Below the pieces are notes generated by a model, which saw only the letters and a list, made by a program, of their open reading frames with translations, made no database searches and had not been told where the DNA came from. From Balanoglossus misakiensis (lineage: Eukaryota > Hemichordata): a stretch of 64,000 nucleotides of DNA. Location: assembly GCA_040954595.2 (NCBI GenBank), contig CM082576.2, positions 13,020,001-13,084,000 on the forward strand, read 5' to 3'. Numbering within the stretch: position 1 is the first letter of the stretch; every line of letters begins with the position of its first letter. The translations under genes and the position numbers were made by a program. Below are positions 1-12,933 of this stretch, in pieces.

Positions 1-889
1 GTACACAATCTTTCTAGACATCTACGTTCTTCATCGGATTCATGTCACCTTCGAAAACCACGAACAGCCACTAAATCCTTTGGCGAAGAATTTTTTTTCT
101 CATTCAGGTCCAAGAACTATTGCCGTGCTCTTTTACAGAGAAGTCCTGACTGCCTTGTTCCACACCCACAGTTCCACTTGTAGCTAATGGACATCATAAT
201 TCTCCTTTATCACTACTATTAAAATTATCAGTAAAAAATGTTAACACAGGGACTGCCAGGCAGCCTTACTTGGGAGTACTTAATTGCCACGCACATGGAT
301 TCCTAGTACACTTCTTATTGCATGTTTGAAACAATGGTTCACACCCGTGTCATGTACATGGAGACACTTGCATTGTTCATGTGTTTCGAAAGGCAGGCTG
401 TTCTAAAAACCCACACATGTACCAATGTGCCTAAACTATGGCAGTAACCTAATGGTGCATCTTTCAAATTAGTCCAAACGATCAAGTACCTAAGATACCC
501 TAGTAAACAACACATTAGAAAACAATGGTTGGGTGTTTTGGCAGTTTTTTTTTTGTTCTCCCTAGAACACAGCAGTCATTATCCCTTTCTGTTCTCGAGA
601 AATGAAACGCGACACGACCAGCATCGACATCACTGGGTGCCTTGTGCCACTGGAAACAAGCGTACACATATATAGGTAGACCTCTGTTGCTATGACACCA
701 CACCAACAGTGGCTAATAGGTTCACCACATGTATACCGGAAACAGAAAAGAAATCCTTAATCTTCTATTAAATACGGAGTTCATTTGGAAGGAAGAGATA
801 CTGGGCAGGTGATGAATGTTTGGTCAGGAACCACTGTCTTTGACAGCCATTGTGGGACGATCGCTTGGTCGTTGCTCGGGGCGCGGTTT
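1..889. other. Downstream flank of AIDA, no gene recognised
   Basis: This stretch lies 3' of the AIDA stop codon on the minus strand, so its right part should be AIDA 3' untranslated sequence. I see no conserved coding exon on either strand. The only open frames are short and carry no recognisable motif. I did not find a clear AATAAA signal for AIDA here. Confidence 0.5.
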
Positions 890-3800
890 CTATTCTGTTT
901 GCAGGGTTAACCTGAGGTGAAGGTACAGTGGCTTTGAGGTCAGGAGACTCAGTTTCTTTCTTTTGAAGTCTGTCGGCTTTTTGTAGCTGTCACAGAAAAA
1001 AAAGAACAGGAAATAAGTCTCACACACAAAATGTTTCGAAAGAAACCAGGTTACATTGGAAAGACTGGATTGCCCAAACTAATACTTACAGCTCTATTAC
1101 ACATGGACCAGGTTTGATTTCGTCTAATTCCATAAATGCAAAACACTTTGTGCTGGTGAATTTCTTCTTGGGCTTGTAGTGCTTGAATTCAAAGAAGATT
1201 GCTGTTCCTGTTCAAATTTGAAGAGAGAGACGAAATATTGGTGCATGTCCAAAAAAGTTGGATATCTTACACAAATGTTGCTAACTTGATGATATTTTGA
1301 TTTGGAAAGCTGGATATATGCGACATGCGACATTTATGTTGTCAGTGCTTATGCTGCAGTAAATAGCGCCCTCAATAGGTGGCATTAGCATCTCTGTAGT
1401 GTGATGAGATCATGGCAAGAATTACATTTGGTACCTCACTTGCACATTCTAGCTAAAAGGACATATTTTAGGGTAGTTTCTCACCTTTTGGTAATTTTTC
1501 TATGGGTTTTTGAACTTCAACATCTACGTCATAATAGACGTATAGGTCTTCTTTTTTTATTGAGACTGGCGTTTCTTGCATTTGAGCGACATCAACACCG
1601 CTAACATCTGCCAAAGACAATAATAACTTAGATTTACATGCACTTTTCTCTCACGCCTAATGCTTTAGTTTCTCTATGGTGAAAATTTCTCAACAGGTCT
1701 ACCAAAAAATCAAGCATGGTGACATATAAATGTCCTTTTTCGGCACCTTTTGTGAAAATTTCAAGGAAATGACAATATTGTAACACTGTTTTCTCAACAT
1801 TCTACACGTTAGGCTATGGAATGTGATAACCATGCACTGCATCTGGGTAGTCATCTACCTTAATGTAACTTGCAATTTGTCATCTTTTTAGCATGAACAC
1901 CAGTGAACGTGTCTTACCTTTTACGGATATCGTTATAAACGGATCCACGTGTGACGTGGCATTTTTAAAACCAATTTTTTCAATGTTTATTGTCAGCAGT
2001 GTCATCCCAGGTTCGTGGGGAATTCTTGGTAGGAGATTGCCAGCTGTGTCATGTAAGATAGGAAAATCAATTGATTATACAAGGTAGCAAAATCAGAAGA
2101 TTTAGCACCAAATTTGTATAAATTTCCCTGGCTGTTCGTGGACCTACCAATTTTCACAGTTGGCACATTTTCGCAGACAGCTGGTGGTTTCTGTTAACTG
2201 TCAGCTATTTTCTACACCCCTGCATATACATGTATAACTTGTATCATTTTTGCCTAAGATCAATTCCCTTCCACCTTCATATGTACACAATTCCACTTAT
2301 ACTTACATCTGTATGATGATGTCATTGGTGTGAAGGTTTGGCCCACAACGCTGGTTGTGGTTGTGTCGCCACCACTACCTTTGCTTCCGCCCGTTGCCCC
2401 TAGCGCACCATCCACCTCTTCCTCCTCCTCATCTTCCACATCAAGGTCATTTATTTTTCCGCTGTCAACCATCGGAGGCGGCCTGGAAATTGACATTTGA
2501 AAAAAAATATAAGAATAGCCAAGTACATGTATATGAATGGTAGTTTCATGGAGAATACCAAAATGTTTGAAGAAGAATTCGCTTTGCCCGCACAAGAGGA
2601 AACAAAAACGCAATTACTATGACATTATTTTGATGTATTCATTCTTCTATCAGAATTTTTATAAATTCTGAAGATATTGAGTCTGTGATGAAATCTTGAA
2701 AATGAACATCTTTTGGAACAATTGTCTATGGCCTGTGAAGGTGCTGTCAATATCCAATTCAGAGTATTAAATTTCAAAACTTTCAGAAAACCAGATTGCC
2801 CAAGTACTCATGTGTCCACCTGAATAAAATCACAAATAAACTACAACAAAAATTCCAAAGCTTTTGCCAGTACAAGTACTGATAAAATAGTTAAATACCA
2901 GTAAAGAAGTGGTCAGTGAACTCATGAAATATCTTACTTTAGTGGTGTTGACGGGACTGATACTGGAAATTCTGACTGACTTCTACTCAGCAGACCTGGT
3001 AAAACTGAGAGAAAAAAAGAATAGACAGAGATTATACCATGGCTACTGTTCGAGTAGATGATACCATGTTTTATATGTGAAGATTTTGACAGGAAAGACA
3101 TTCCTTATCCAGAAGTTTGCTTCTCATAATTGCAGCCACAAGGCACAGAACAGACTTCGCGGGACTCATTTTCTAATGTCCCAGTGTGAGTACAATGTAG
3201 ATTTGACGCGTCGGGCGATAGGCAGCGCTAATGTCCTCGTGCAATTCATACTTTGCGGTGTTTACGCAATAACCTCATATTATCGTGTACTGTAATGCAC
3301 TGGTGTATCTATACTCCCCAAATGTCGTTTTCATTTGGGAAACACACACAATATTTAATTAACTTATCTTTTACTTAGCTGACATTTTTTGTCAGAACTA
3401 ACATTACCAGGAAATATCAACACTTGACATTTAAATAAAATAAAGTCATTTTTATAACCTCTCATGAAGTATTTGACAGCACTGGATATTATTAGAAAGG
3501 TACTTTTGTTGTCACAGTGGGTGTGGTGCTCTGTAGTTGACACTAATCAAACGTTTCAGATCAATGGAGCCAGACCAGTGCAGTGTGTGTAAAGTGATAC
3601 ACCACAATAACATCTAACCTCAACCAGAATGTACAAACTGCCTCACTCAGATGGGGATTTTGTTTGTGTTTGTTTTGTTAAATTTTAAATAACAAACCCA
3701 ATTAAGTTAAGTGGAAACCATAAAGTTTGTGACATTTATAATGCAGATGTAATTCCATGGCTATTTTTTTATCATTCTATTATGAGTAATTATAGAGAAA

Positions 3801-6800
3801 ATGGCATTCCTATTTCTACATGTATCTACACTTTACAAATCAACAAATTATGGCAAGAATTTTGTTTTTACCTGATTCGACCTTCTTCAAATCTTTCAAT
3901 GTGAAACCATCCGCAGAGTGGGGAGACTGAAAGAGAATGAGAGTAAATATCATCAGTATTCCTAATCACCGAAAATGTGGAAAAAATGTCAGTTCTTTTA
4001 CAATTTTGTTATAAAATTATTTAGCACTCTCAGAAATACGTTTTGATTCTGGGTACATCACATGATAGAATGACAGGAAACATTAATCATTTTTTGTTTG
4101 TTTGTTTGTTTCGATAAAACATGACAGAAACTTCCCCCTGCAGGAAAAGTCTCAGATGTTCCCAAAGAATATCCGGCCCTCTTGACAGAAAAACACCCTT
4201 CAGCTGCTACTGTCGAAATAATCACCCAGATCACTCAGCGTACTTGGTGAACTGGTTCATAGTTGTATACAGTTCTCCACCATATGTGCCTTCTCTACGT
4301 TTAACCCTTTCACCACTATGGTTTGCTTAAAAAAGCCTCCAGAGATGATTATTTTTGTACATGTCTTGTATTGAAAGCAGTGGGTGTACAATCTTGTACA
4401 TGTATGTCTTGTATTCAGATTTGCAACTGATTTCCTTGAAAAATATCAAACTTGACAAGGCTATGTTTTCACAGCTAACTGGCGAGTTTGGAATATATTT
4501 TTGACTATCTTTCAATCAGGAGGCAAAGAATGTTACACTTTATCTTTGTACAACTTTATCAACTGTGACTAAGTTACTCGTTAGCTGTATTAATGACAGC
4601 ATTATTCCAGAATGCAAAATATATAATGCATTACATTTCTCAACCAAAGGGGAAATCAGATACAAAATTCTCTCTTTTCTGAATTCTCTCTTTTTTCAAG
4701 ACTTGAGCAGTTGGGTATTACTGCGTACTGTATTGAATGAGAATGCCACTTTTGAAATGAAATGAGATCTAACACAGTGCCACACACATTAAGTTACTGT
4801 CAAGAAATCTACACTGTAGCTATCTAATTAGGCAGGGAATCACTGTCAACACAGATAACAAAAAAGGTTAAATATTTATACACTGAGTACTGATAAGGTG
4901 TGACTGACAAGGTACCAGTAAATTTGTTAAACCACAGAGACTGACTGATATTGGAAGTGGGCAATTTGTAAAATGATGATCAGATGGGATTATGATGCAC
5001 AAACATTTTCTGTTCAAGGGAAACTCTGGCTATAAAAATCAATTTGACAGTCACGCCTTCCTAGAAACTGGTTTGCGAGCAAGAAATTTACAGACGCTCT
5101 GCAAGACATCTGACGTAACATAATGAAGAACAGATGCCAATTATAGAAGACTGAATTTCATTTCCAAAAAACACTAACCAACAAGAATTTGACTCCCTTA
5201 TGTGTATTGGAAAGAAAATACCTCGGGAGAAAACTGACCGGTAGCAATATTACAACCCCAGACAAGTTAAACAAGACTCTCTTGGTGGGCCCACTTGACT
5301 GTATCAGTAACTAGCAGTGCAAACACTGTTGAAGGAGTAACAGCTGATTAACTTGTCATATATCTGTTGAACCATAGACACGCCTTCTCAACAAACACAG
5401 TCATTTTCCCTGGCATCATATTTAATTCCGACAGCTGTCACTTAAATTCACACTGCTGACATATGAAAAACAAATCTCATTATTTCATTTTATAAGGTAC
5501 AGTCCTTTTCACGCAGCTTACTCTAATTGAAATATTTGTGGAATGTGTACATTGAAGCAATGAAAACTTGGCCAAAAATATCTACTCAAAGGGACCAAGT
5601 CTTTTTCTGTTGTTTGACATAAAAAGTGCAACAGATTATGCAAGATTTCAGTCTTCATCAAGCAATTAATAAACTTTAAAACAATATACCACTTCTCAAT
5701 GCCCCCATGTTCATTTTGGAGACAATGTTGTCTGAAATGCAAGTAAAAATTATATGTTTGCTTCTATGGATTTTACAAAATTACCGGCTGACAATTCTGT
5801 CTCAGTCACATGTATTTGCTGATTTGCTCTTTTTGTTTGTTCATATGTATAATAATGACACAATTCTTTGTGCCAGGGATCTGGGTCTCGTAATAAGGTC
5901 TGATTAAACATGGCTTGTTCTAATTACTGGTCCTGCTCTTATCTACAGCTGTTACAGTAATGTGGTGTTTGTTTTCTCACAGAATTGGTTTCACTAAATG
6001 TGATTACTGGGCACTTCTGAGCCATAAAGCATGCTAATCATTTACGATCACAGAATCTGTAAACTGGTAAAAAATTCACATGATATGAGATGGAGAAGCT
6101 ATGAATTATGGAATGCACACTTAGATATACATAATCTAAGCACCCAAAATAAGGATCTTCAGTCTTTGAAAAACAGGATCATTCAAAGCCAATGATGTAG
6201 GGGGTGACGAGAATTTGAGACGTCATACACAGAGCTGTCAAAGTAACAAGTTTGGTTGATGGATGATGGAACTGTCTGCTCCTCCTTCATCGGACTGGTA
6301 AAGTACATTAAATCAAGCATTCAATGGTGAAATAAATCACTCACCTGTAGAGCTCTACTCCTTAACTCGAGACACGATGCAATCTTGGACAGAGTTCTCT
6401 GTTAAAATTTATATAATGATATTGTTACAAGTAAATAATTTATTGTATATGTACAATTTAGATTAACTTGTATGTTTAAGAGTTTCCAAAGAAAACTTGC
6501 ATAACCTAATAGCTCCCTGGTAAGGATATAATATGTTTCATTTGCGGGCATACACCTATCCCTGCAATATCATTTCTGGTCATAATTAATCAAATCAATA
6601 AATGTTATCTGATTATCATTCATAAAAAACACTGTTGGTTTTTTTCACCTTTTGATCATCTGTGAATGGACTTGAACTTGATGTTGCTTCCTTGTGCAAC
6701 TGTCTGGAAAGCCTAATATTTGAAAATGATATAAGAAAATGAGTATGACGCCAAAACACACACACAACATATTTTTAATAGTAATAATGGTAATCAATTT

Positions 6801-7257
6801 TGAAATTTCAGGTTTCCTTGACAACTGAGTAATGATGTTTGTGACATTGAGAAATTGTAATCATACTGATAATGATAGTAGTTTTAATTACATTTGAATA
6901 AAAAAATATTTGTGCTATTTGTCTGCTTGCATATACTTACATATATCCACTTACTTACATATATCCATACAAGTTATGTTTTTAGTGTTTGTAGGATTTG
7001 TTCTTAAATGGTATTAATGTGTCAGTTATTTCCATGGCAACTACGTTTATGTTCAGTTATTTACTGATCAAAGAATGTGAAATCACTGTTTTGAACTTAG
7101 CGTGTGGAATCCGATGTGAAACAACAAGCAAACATTTCAATTGTACTTACATCTGATATTCGTCGACTGCTTCGACCAGCTGACCCCAGGAGTCGAAATC
7201 GGTCCCTTTGGTGAAGGAACCCTCCCACCTTGATATCAATTTTCCCTTTTCACTCAT
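890..7257 (-). CDS. AIDA: Axin interactor, dorsalization-associated protein (AIDA), complete, 10 coding exons
   Basis: AIDA binds axin and restrains axin-mediated JNK activation in vertebrates (known for the family). Coding exons in transcript order are 7257-7151, 6712-6649, 6398-6345, 3926-3872, 2995-2938, 2482-2307, 2043-1918, 1607-1485, 1207-1090 and 986-890. All have GT..AG borders and compatible phases, giving 325 aa (human about 306). The N-terminal helical domain holds the family motif DFDSWGQLVEAVDEYQ, then LSKIASCLELRS and LKDLKKVES. An acidic linker with DEEEEEEVDG-type sequence follows (about residues 130-170). The C-terminal AIDA-type C2 domain starts near residue 172 with PGMTLLTINIEKIG, then GTAIFFEFKHYKPKKKF, and ends YKKPTDFKRKKLSLLTSKPL before a TAG at 890-892. 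The start ATG is the first codon of the family match. It is head-to-head with FKBP3, 700 bp away. Only the linker differs notably from vertebrate AIDA. Confidence 0.96.
4301..4326. repeat. Fragment of TTAACCCTTTCACC-type repeat
   Basis: A short stretch beginning TTAACCCTTTCACCACTATG closely matches the left end of the outer repeat at 31683. It lies in AIDA intron 3 (between coding exons 3 and 4). Only this end is recognisable, so it is a truncated or solo terminus. Confidence 0.4.
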
Positions 7258-7957
7258 TTTTATGAAATAAACGAGTGAAAGTACTTGATTCCTGTTTGTT
7301 AAACAGGTATGGCTGGATGACAAATCAATAGAAATTCGTCGTTGCTTGCCGTCTCTGTCCCGCTTGCGAATTTGACAAGAAATGCGTCCACTACATGCAG
7401 TGGCACTACAACAAAGCGTCGGCCAACGGACTTCCCAGCATTTGTTTTGCTGCTACACGAAGCGGGCGATCAACATCGACGGTTTTTGAGCAGTTACCTG
7501 CAAAGTACGAACACAAAAGTCGGCAAAGTGATAAAATGTGTTGATTATATGCACCTGGCACTGTCAGTTTGTCGGGGTAGTGCGCGGTGTACGAGAAATT
7601 CCCCGATAATTCTGCATTTGGGTGGGTCCGTTTTAAAGCTTGACACCCAGCAACTTTGACCCGGAAGAACAAATCGTTCTGGGTCGCTTGAACGGAAGTA
7701 GCAGAACTCGCTACGTCAGGCTTTTCCGGTTAATGATACAGTGAAAAGAAAAATGGCATTTTATTCACAGAACGTGTAATGTCAAGTAATTATTGAATTA
7801 TAGATAATTTTCCTAGAAATTGATTGTGTCTAAATATTAAACTGTTTTGAAAATATGAAAACATTGAGTGTAGTGTTACTATTAATTGCCCGTGCCCTGC
7901 ACGTGTTTACCAACACATGTACATGTACGTGCAGCGAACAAGACATACACTGACAAC
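7258..7957. promoter_or_regulatory. Divergent promoter region between AIDA and FKBP3
   Basis: The AIDA start codon (7257, minus) and the FKBP3 start codon (7958, plus) are 700 bp apart and face away from each other, so both 5' untranslated regions and promoters must lie here unless an upstream intron exists. The middle part, about 7320-7730, is visibly richer in CG dinucleotides than the surrounding DNA, as expected for a shared broad promoter. No TATA box is evident. The small open frames here match nothing I know. Confidence 0.6.
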
Positions 7958-10900
7958 ATGGGGGATGGACCAAGCCCTCCCTGGACAGCGGAACAGCTTG
8001 CTTCCGAAGAAGTATCCAAGAAAGACATTGTGCAGTTCTTACAAGACAGTGCCAGTCATGCAGTAGGTTCTTTACTTACATGATGTAACATAGGCGTGAT
8101 CTTTGTTAGGGTAGGGACCGGGGAAATCTAACAGACGACGCACTATGATGGCGGCATGGCGCGCCGGATGTGGAACTGTGTGCATGTGTTGCACTCGGTT
8201 GTTGCACACACACAAAAAACACACAATCGCAATGTTTGTCGCTTTTACTCTTTCTTTGCAGCAAAAGATTATAATGGTAACAGAGTAAATTTTAAAAAGC
8301 GTGTTTTATTCACCCATTCAACGAATTTCTCGAAAGTAGGTCATTTCATATAACCTAGTAAAAACTAAAAAAAAGTCGACACCTGATGATCGACCGTGTT
8401 GGGGCCCGTCTATGTCTTATCTTGTAAGATTAAATATTGATAGTCCGTTGTTAATACGCGCACTTTTATGTTGCTGTTTATACAATAAATTTATGGCTAA
8501 TTACCTATGCTGTCAGTTATATTCATATAACATTGAAAGATTTGTCTATAGCTGTCATAATGTGATGTACATGTACGCCATGTTTATCAATCTGGCAGAA
8601 TAAATTGTATTAGCTAGCAAACATCTGGAAATGATCAGTGCATTTTACATGTAGACAGTCTGTACAAACAACATCACACAGGAATGGACCGATTTGATCA
8701 TTCGGTTGGTTTTGTTGCCAAAAGTTCAAAACATGATGTTATTTGTACACATATTCAATTGTACATCACCTTTGGCGCATTACCCCACAATGGTGGGCGT
8801 GTGTAAGCAATTTTAACTAAAGCACTTCTATTAGAAACCTGGATAACCATGGCGATGTCTTTGATTCGCAGTTTCTTCAAGAGAACAGGATGAAAGGCCA
8901 GTTGAAAAACGTCGTGAAAACCTCCAAGAAAGAGCATCTGATTGACGTGTACAATACACTCTTTCAAACAAAGGATTTCAAAGGTTCTGCAGAGGAGGAA
9001 GCAGCCGCTGCGGCAGAAGCTGACGTTGCCAGGGTAACAGAGAAAGCAGCAGCGGTGACCGTAAAGGATGATGGAGCCAAGGGAGATGAAGTAAGGCAGA
9101 TTATTTTTTGTTCAGAATGTTTTCTAATAAGTCGTTTTGCAAGAAAATGCTTGTTGTACTGGGCACAATAAAGAGTGATTAAAAAAAGAATTCAGAATGT
9201 AATAAGTCGTTTTGCAAGAAAATGCTTGTTGTACTGGGCACAATAAAGAGTGATTAAAAAAGAATTCAGAATGTCATATTACATATACTGAAGTTTATAA
9301 ACAACTACGTGTACTATCTTCAAGATGTAAGTTTTTCGAAAACAAGCCCGTTTCCAACTTTACCATGGGAAGTGATAGATTTGGACCAGGCCATGGGTAT
9401 GAAAGAGTTGATGCTAACTGTAACTGTAACTAAGATGACATGGGTGTTCAAGGAAGAGTTTTCAAATCAACAGAACATCATGATCAAAGAGTGTCAACTT
9501 TGGAGTGCGCCCTCTATTGCTGAAAGTAATGTGACTGGCACAACAGGCATTCAGTTTTCTATATCTTATTTGATCACTTCTTCAGCAATGTTTATGCCCA
9601 ATGTAGTTCTGAAACAAACATTGCTATATATTCTGAACAGCGAGATATTTTCTGCTATTGGTATATTTATATCAGGACATGTGTACATTGATTTTTGCAG
9701 GTGAAAGAGAGGCCCAGATACATGAAGAGAATACTGAAGAAAGGGGACAAAGTGAACATCCCACAGAAAGGTGACAATGTCAAAGTCTGGTACATGGGCA
9801 AGCTAGAGGATGGCACAGTGTTTGACACCAACATACTTACAGGTATTATCAATTGTGTTTCCCAAATTACCTATAAAAATTGCCGTACGGGAGAAGGAAT
9901 TTAGCTGAATGATGAAGATTTCAGAATCGGCATCAGACGGCCACATGTGCTTGCTATCACTCAGATGAGCTGTATGAACACACAGTGTACAACCCATCAT
10001 TGCTTACACACTGTTAGTAGACTGCGTTACCAATGTGTGATGCATCAGCCTCTTGTTGTCCGTGAGTACACAAATGCAGCATACATGATACATGTACTGT
10101 GACATTCCATCCGACTCACATTTCACAGAGAATCAGGATCATACGGTAGTTGCCATTTACAGCTTTGAGAAGTAGTTGTACTTTTTTTTAAATGGAAAGA
10201 ACGGTCACAACAATTCACTTTTCTGTCCTAGGGAAAAAGAAAAAAGGTGCTCAGCCGCTGAAGTTCAAGCTGGGAGCTGGTAGAGTCATCCGTGGGGTAA
10301 TATACATTCAATGATTATGTTTTGGCTGTATGTCCCCTGTTGATAGTAGTATACAGTTGTAGTTGGTATGATAATCCACTGGAGAGACTTAATGTGATAT
10401 TTACAAATTATTTACAAGACTTATATATTTTTTTTGGGGGGGGGGGGTAAATTTTGTTTCCATGTCACCAGCCAGATTCTCTGACCATTTTCTGATAGAG
10501 TGTGGTGTGCAGCTATGAGAAAACAGACATGGGGGGGGGGGGGGGGGGGGGGCAATGGCTCAATCATCTGAAATGATACAATCGATAGAAATGTGTCCTT
10601 TGCACAAAGATCACTCTTATGCTGTGCTCAAAGGTTTCATAAATGAACAGCTTGCACTGCTATTCATGCATTGTGTTTACCTTTTAGTGGGATGAAGCTT
10701 TGCTGACGATGAGTTCTGGGGAGAAGTGTGAAGTCACTATTGAACCCGAGTGGGCCTATGGAAAGAAGGGAATGGAAGGAAAGTATCCTTTAAATAGCGA
10801 TCGTCATTTCCCTTTTATGGGAGCGGTATGATGTTTTATATGTGCAAGGCCTGCGTCGCCACTGTTCTGGTGATGAGCCAGTATTTGCACTGGCGGAGAT

Positions 10901-11478
10901 ACAAAAAAAATAGATTTTCATGAGATATGGAGATATGGACGTGCAAACACAATTAAAGTGTATATTTTAGAGTGAGACTCTATTATGTCGAAAATGCAGA
11001 CCTATTGTGTAAATTGTATGGACCTAATTTGTTTAAAGTGAAATGTCTAACAAGCAAACTTTTACTATGCATGGTCATACATGCTTGACTTACACATTTG
11101 GGTTCTGATTGCCCATATCACGTTAGCTTCAAATATGTGAATCATGCATTTTCATCAATTTGTTAATACTTGGCCAAGTTGTTCATATCAGTTCATATAT
11201 CATATTGTATGCTGCAATAAAACTGCCAGGTGACCATATTGACATTTTTCACTGAAACAGTTCTTTTAACAAATTTGAATCCAGTAGGAACTGTATCATT
11301 GACAGTGACTTGTTGATCAGTAGCTTTCATAGCAAGTGCATGACGTATACTGTTTTGATGTTTTTATTATCTTTCAATCAGTGCTAGACGGTTGCTTTTT
11401 ATTCCTTGACACTTTTCCCCCAGAATTCCACCAAATTCGACGTTGATTTTTGAGATCGAACTGGTAGCTATTGAGTGA
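7958..11478 (+). CDS. FKBP3: FKBP3 (FKBP25) nuclear peptidyl-prolyl isomerase, complete, 6 exons
   Basis: FKBP25 is a nuclear rapamycin-binding prolyl cis-trans isomerase associated with chromatin and RNA (family knowledge). Exons are 7958-8062, 8872-9090, 9701-9842, 10232-10296, 10688-10782 and 11424-11478, phases consistent, 226 aa (human 224). Residues 1-75 match the FKBP25-specific N-terminal helical domain (WTAEQLASEEVSKKDIVQFL, then KNVVKTSKKEHLIDVYNTLF). An alanine/glutamate-rich linker follows. The FKBP fold runs from about residue 115: KKGDNVKVWYMGKLEDGTVFD, the family's basic insertion GKKKKGAQPLKFKLGAG, GRVIRGWDEALLTMSSGEKC, EPEWAYGKKGMEG and the final strand IPPNSTLIFEIELVAIE. The active-site aromatic positions W (GWDEAL), Y (EWAYG) and F (LIFEIEL) are present, so catalysis is likely intact. 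The short last exon was found by its family ending and fits the phase. Confidence 0.97.
9112..9270. repeat. Tandem duplication of about 77 bp in FKBP3 intron 2
   Basis: Two near-identical copies in a row share the stretch AATAAGTCGTTTTGCAAGAA and end AATTCAGAATGT. The first begins near 9112, the second near 9189. Each contains an AATAAA hexamer (9167-9172 and 9242-9247). The copies differ by a 4-base insertion and homopolymer length, so the duplication is recent. Confidence 0.85.
10436..10552. repeat. Two poly-G tracts in FKBP3 intron 4
   Basis: Runs of 13 G (10436-10448) and 22 G (10531-10552) lie in the intron. On the coding strand these could form G-quadruplex structures in the pre-mRNA. 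Run lengths are prone to sequencing and assembly error. Confidence 0.7.
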
Positions 11479-12933
11479 TCTCAGTGCCACACTGGAGGGT
11501 GGACGGTTCAACAGTAGAAACAGTCTTGTATCCAAACAGATGAGAACACATGAAGAGACATGAAGATTTTGACATGGTCCAAGTATCGAGTTTTTATAAG
11601 TCTGCAATTGTATATCTTGTTTGATCAGATTCACATCGTAAAACCCCAAATTGTGGGTTGGTCAGTCACAGGAACAAAAATTGTGAAACTTCATTTTATT
11701 ATCAAGTACATGTATAACTCGAGTAAGACACAAAATAAAGTGATTTTATTGACATAGTATTATGCTTTTCACAGCTGATTGACCAACTGTGATGTTCCTG
11801 CCACACTTCAGTGTAATTGTGTGGTTTCAAATGATTTGTCTGCTAATCATAACCTTGTTTGAGGCCTGAAATTGGTTGCGCCGAGAGAAACAAACAGAAA
11901 ACATTATCAGGGCGTATGGACATGAAAGTGGCTTTACATGGTAATGGATTTATCATTCATCTTGGATGGCTTTCTCCATTACAAAAGTACCCAATCTCTT
12001 TCCAGCTTCTCCTTAACTCTTGTAGTATACCAATGGCAATAAACCTGTATCTCAGTTACGTCTTCTGTGATTGGTTAACATAAGAGCTTTGGACAACCAG
12101 TAAAATTCAGAACACGCACAACTGTGTACATTGAAGTGGTCCCATAATGGGACCACTGAAATGTTCTTTTTGATTCATGTATGCAAATTTGAGAGGAATT
12201 TTATTCACAAACACCAAATTTTGTTGCTTATAAGACTTGATAATTTGATAGTGATAAAGTTTTTATATCATGTTGGATAATCCTTATCAAGTCAAATTAT
12301 CTCTTTTAAAGAGAATTTTCTTACAAAGTGGTACAAAGTACTATTAGAAATCATGTAAGTTTGTTCTATTTCTTTTATTGTATTTCTCAGTTATGAAACA
12401 AATAAAAACTTGTTCAGGCATAATTTATTCTGTTGACTCGTATTGTTTGGGGAACTGTATGCTTTCAACAGGGTGGTACCTTGCGAAGTATGGTGTTCCA
12501 TTGGTCAAGTGTGTATAGTGTAGTTTACTGGCCTTGTAACTGTGGGATCATGCTGCAATGGCCTACCATCACAATCCCTGCAGTCAGGAAAAGTTCCACA
12601 AGGCACACATCCATGTTTTGGTGTCGTAGGATGTCTGAACCATCGTTTGGGGAGGGGTGTGTTCTGCTTGAGTATGTGACAGATGCCAGCAATTCTCTCA
12701 AGCTTAATTTCTCAGGAACATAATGGCAAATGCTCTGAAGGAAAATCACAGGTAGACACACCACTGTATTTTTTAAAAATCAGACTCTTGGGGGCGCTCT
12801 TCACCCCGTCGCCCTTACAGTGGAGGAATGTAACAACGGACAGACGTACAATTTAAATTCCTTGTTCAAAATGGCCGAAAATAAGTGAATTTATTGTTTT
12901 GTTATTCCCTGGTTGAGTTTTTGAAGGAAAGCG
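11479..12933. other. FKBP3 3' UTR and spacer to NPHP1
   Basis: This stretch separates the FKBP3 stop codon from the NPHP1 start codon on the same strand. It contains a plausible FKBP3 poly(A) signal at 11734-11739 and further AATAAA words near 12037 and 12400. The NPHP1 promoter and 5' UTR must lie toward the right. Open frames of 65-96 codons occur but none resembles a protein I know. Confidence 0.5.
11734..11739 (+). terminator. Candidate FKBP3 poly(A) signal
   Basis: AATAAA about 256 bases after the FKBP3 stop codon. It is followed by T-rich sequence (GTGATTTTATTGACATAG), consistent with a cleavage region. Later AATAAA words could also be used. Confidence 0.5.

Noticed and set aside
9309-9704. 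131-codon plus-strand frame
   Set aside because: It lies in FKBP3 intron 2, has no family features and ends at the acceptor of exon 3.
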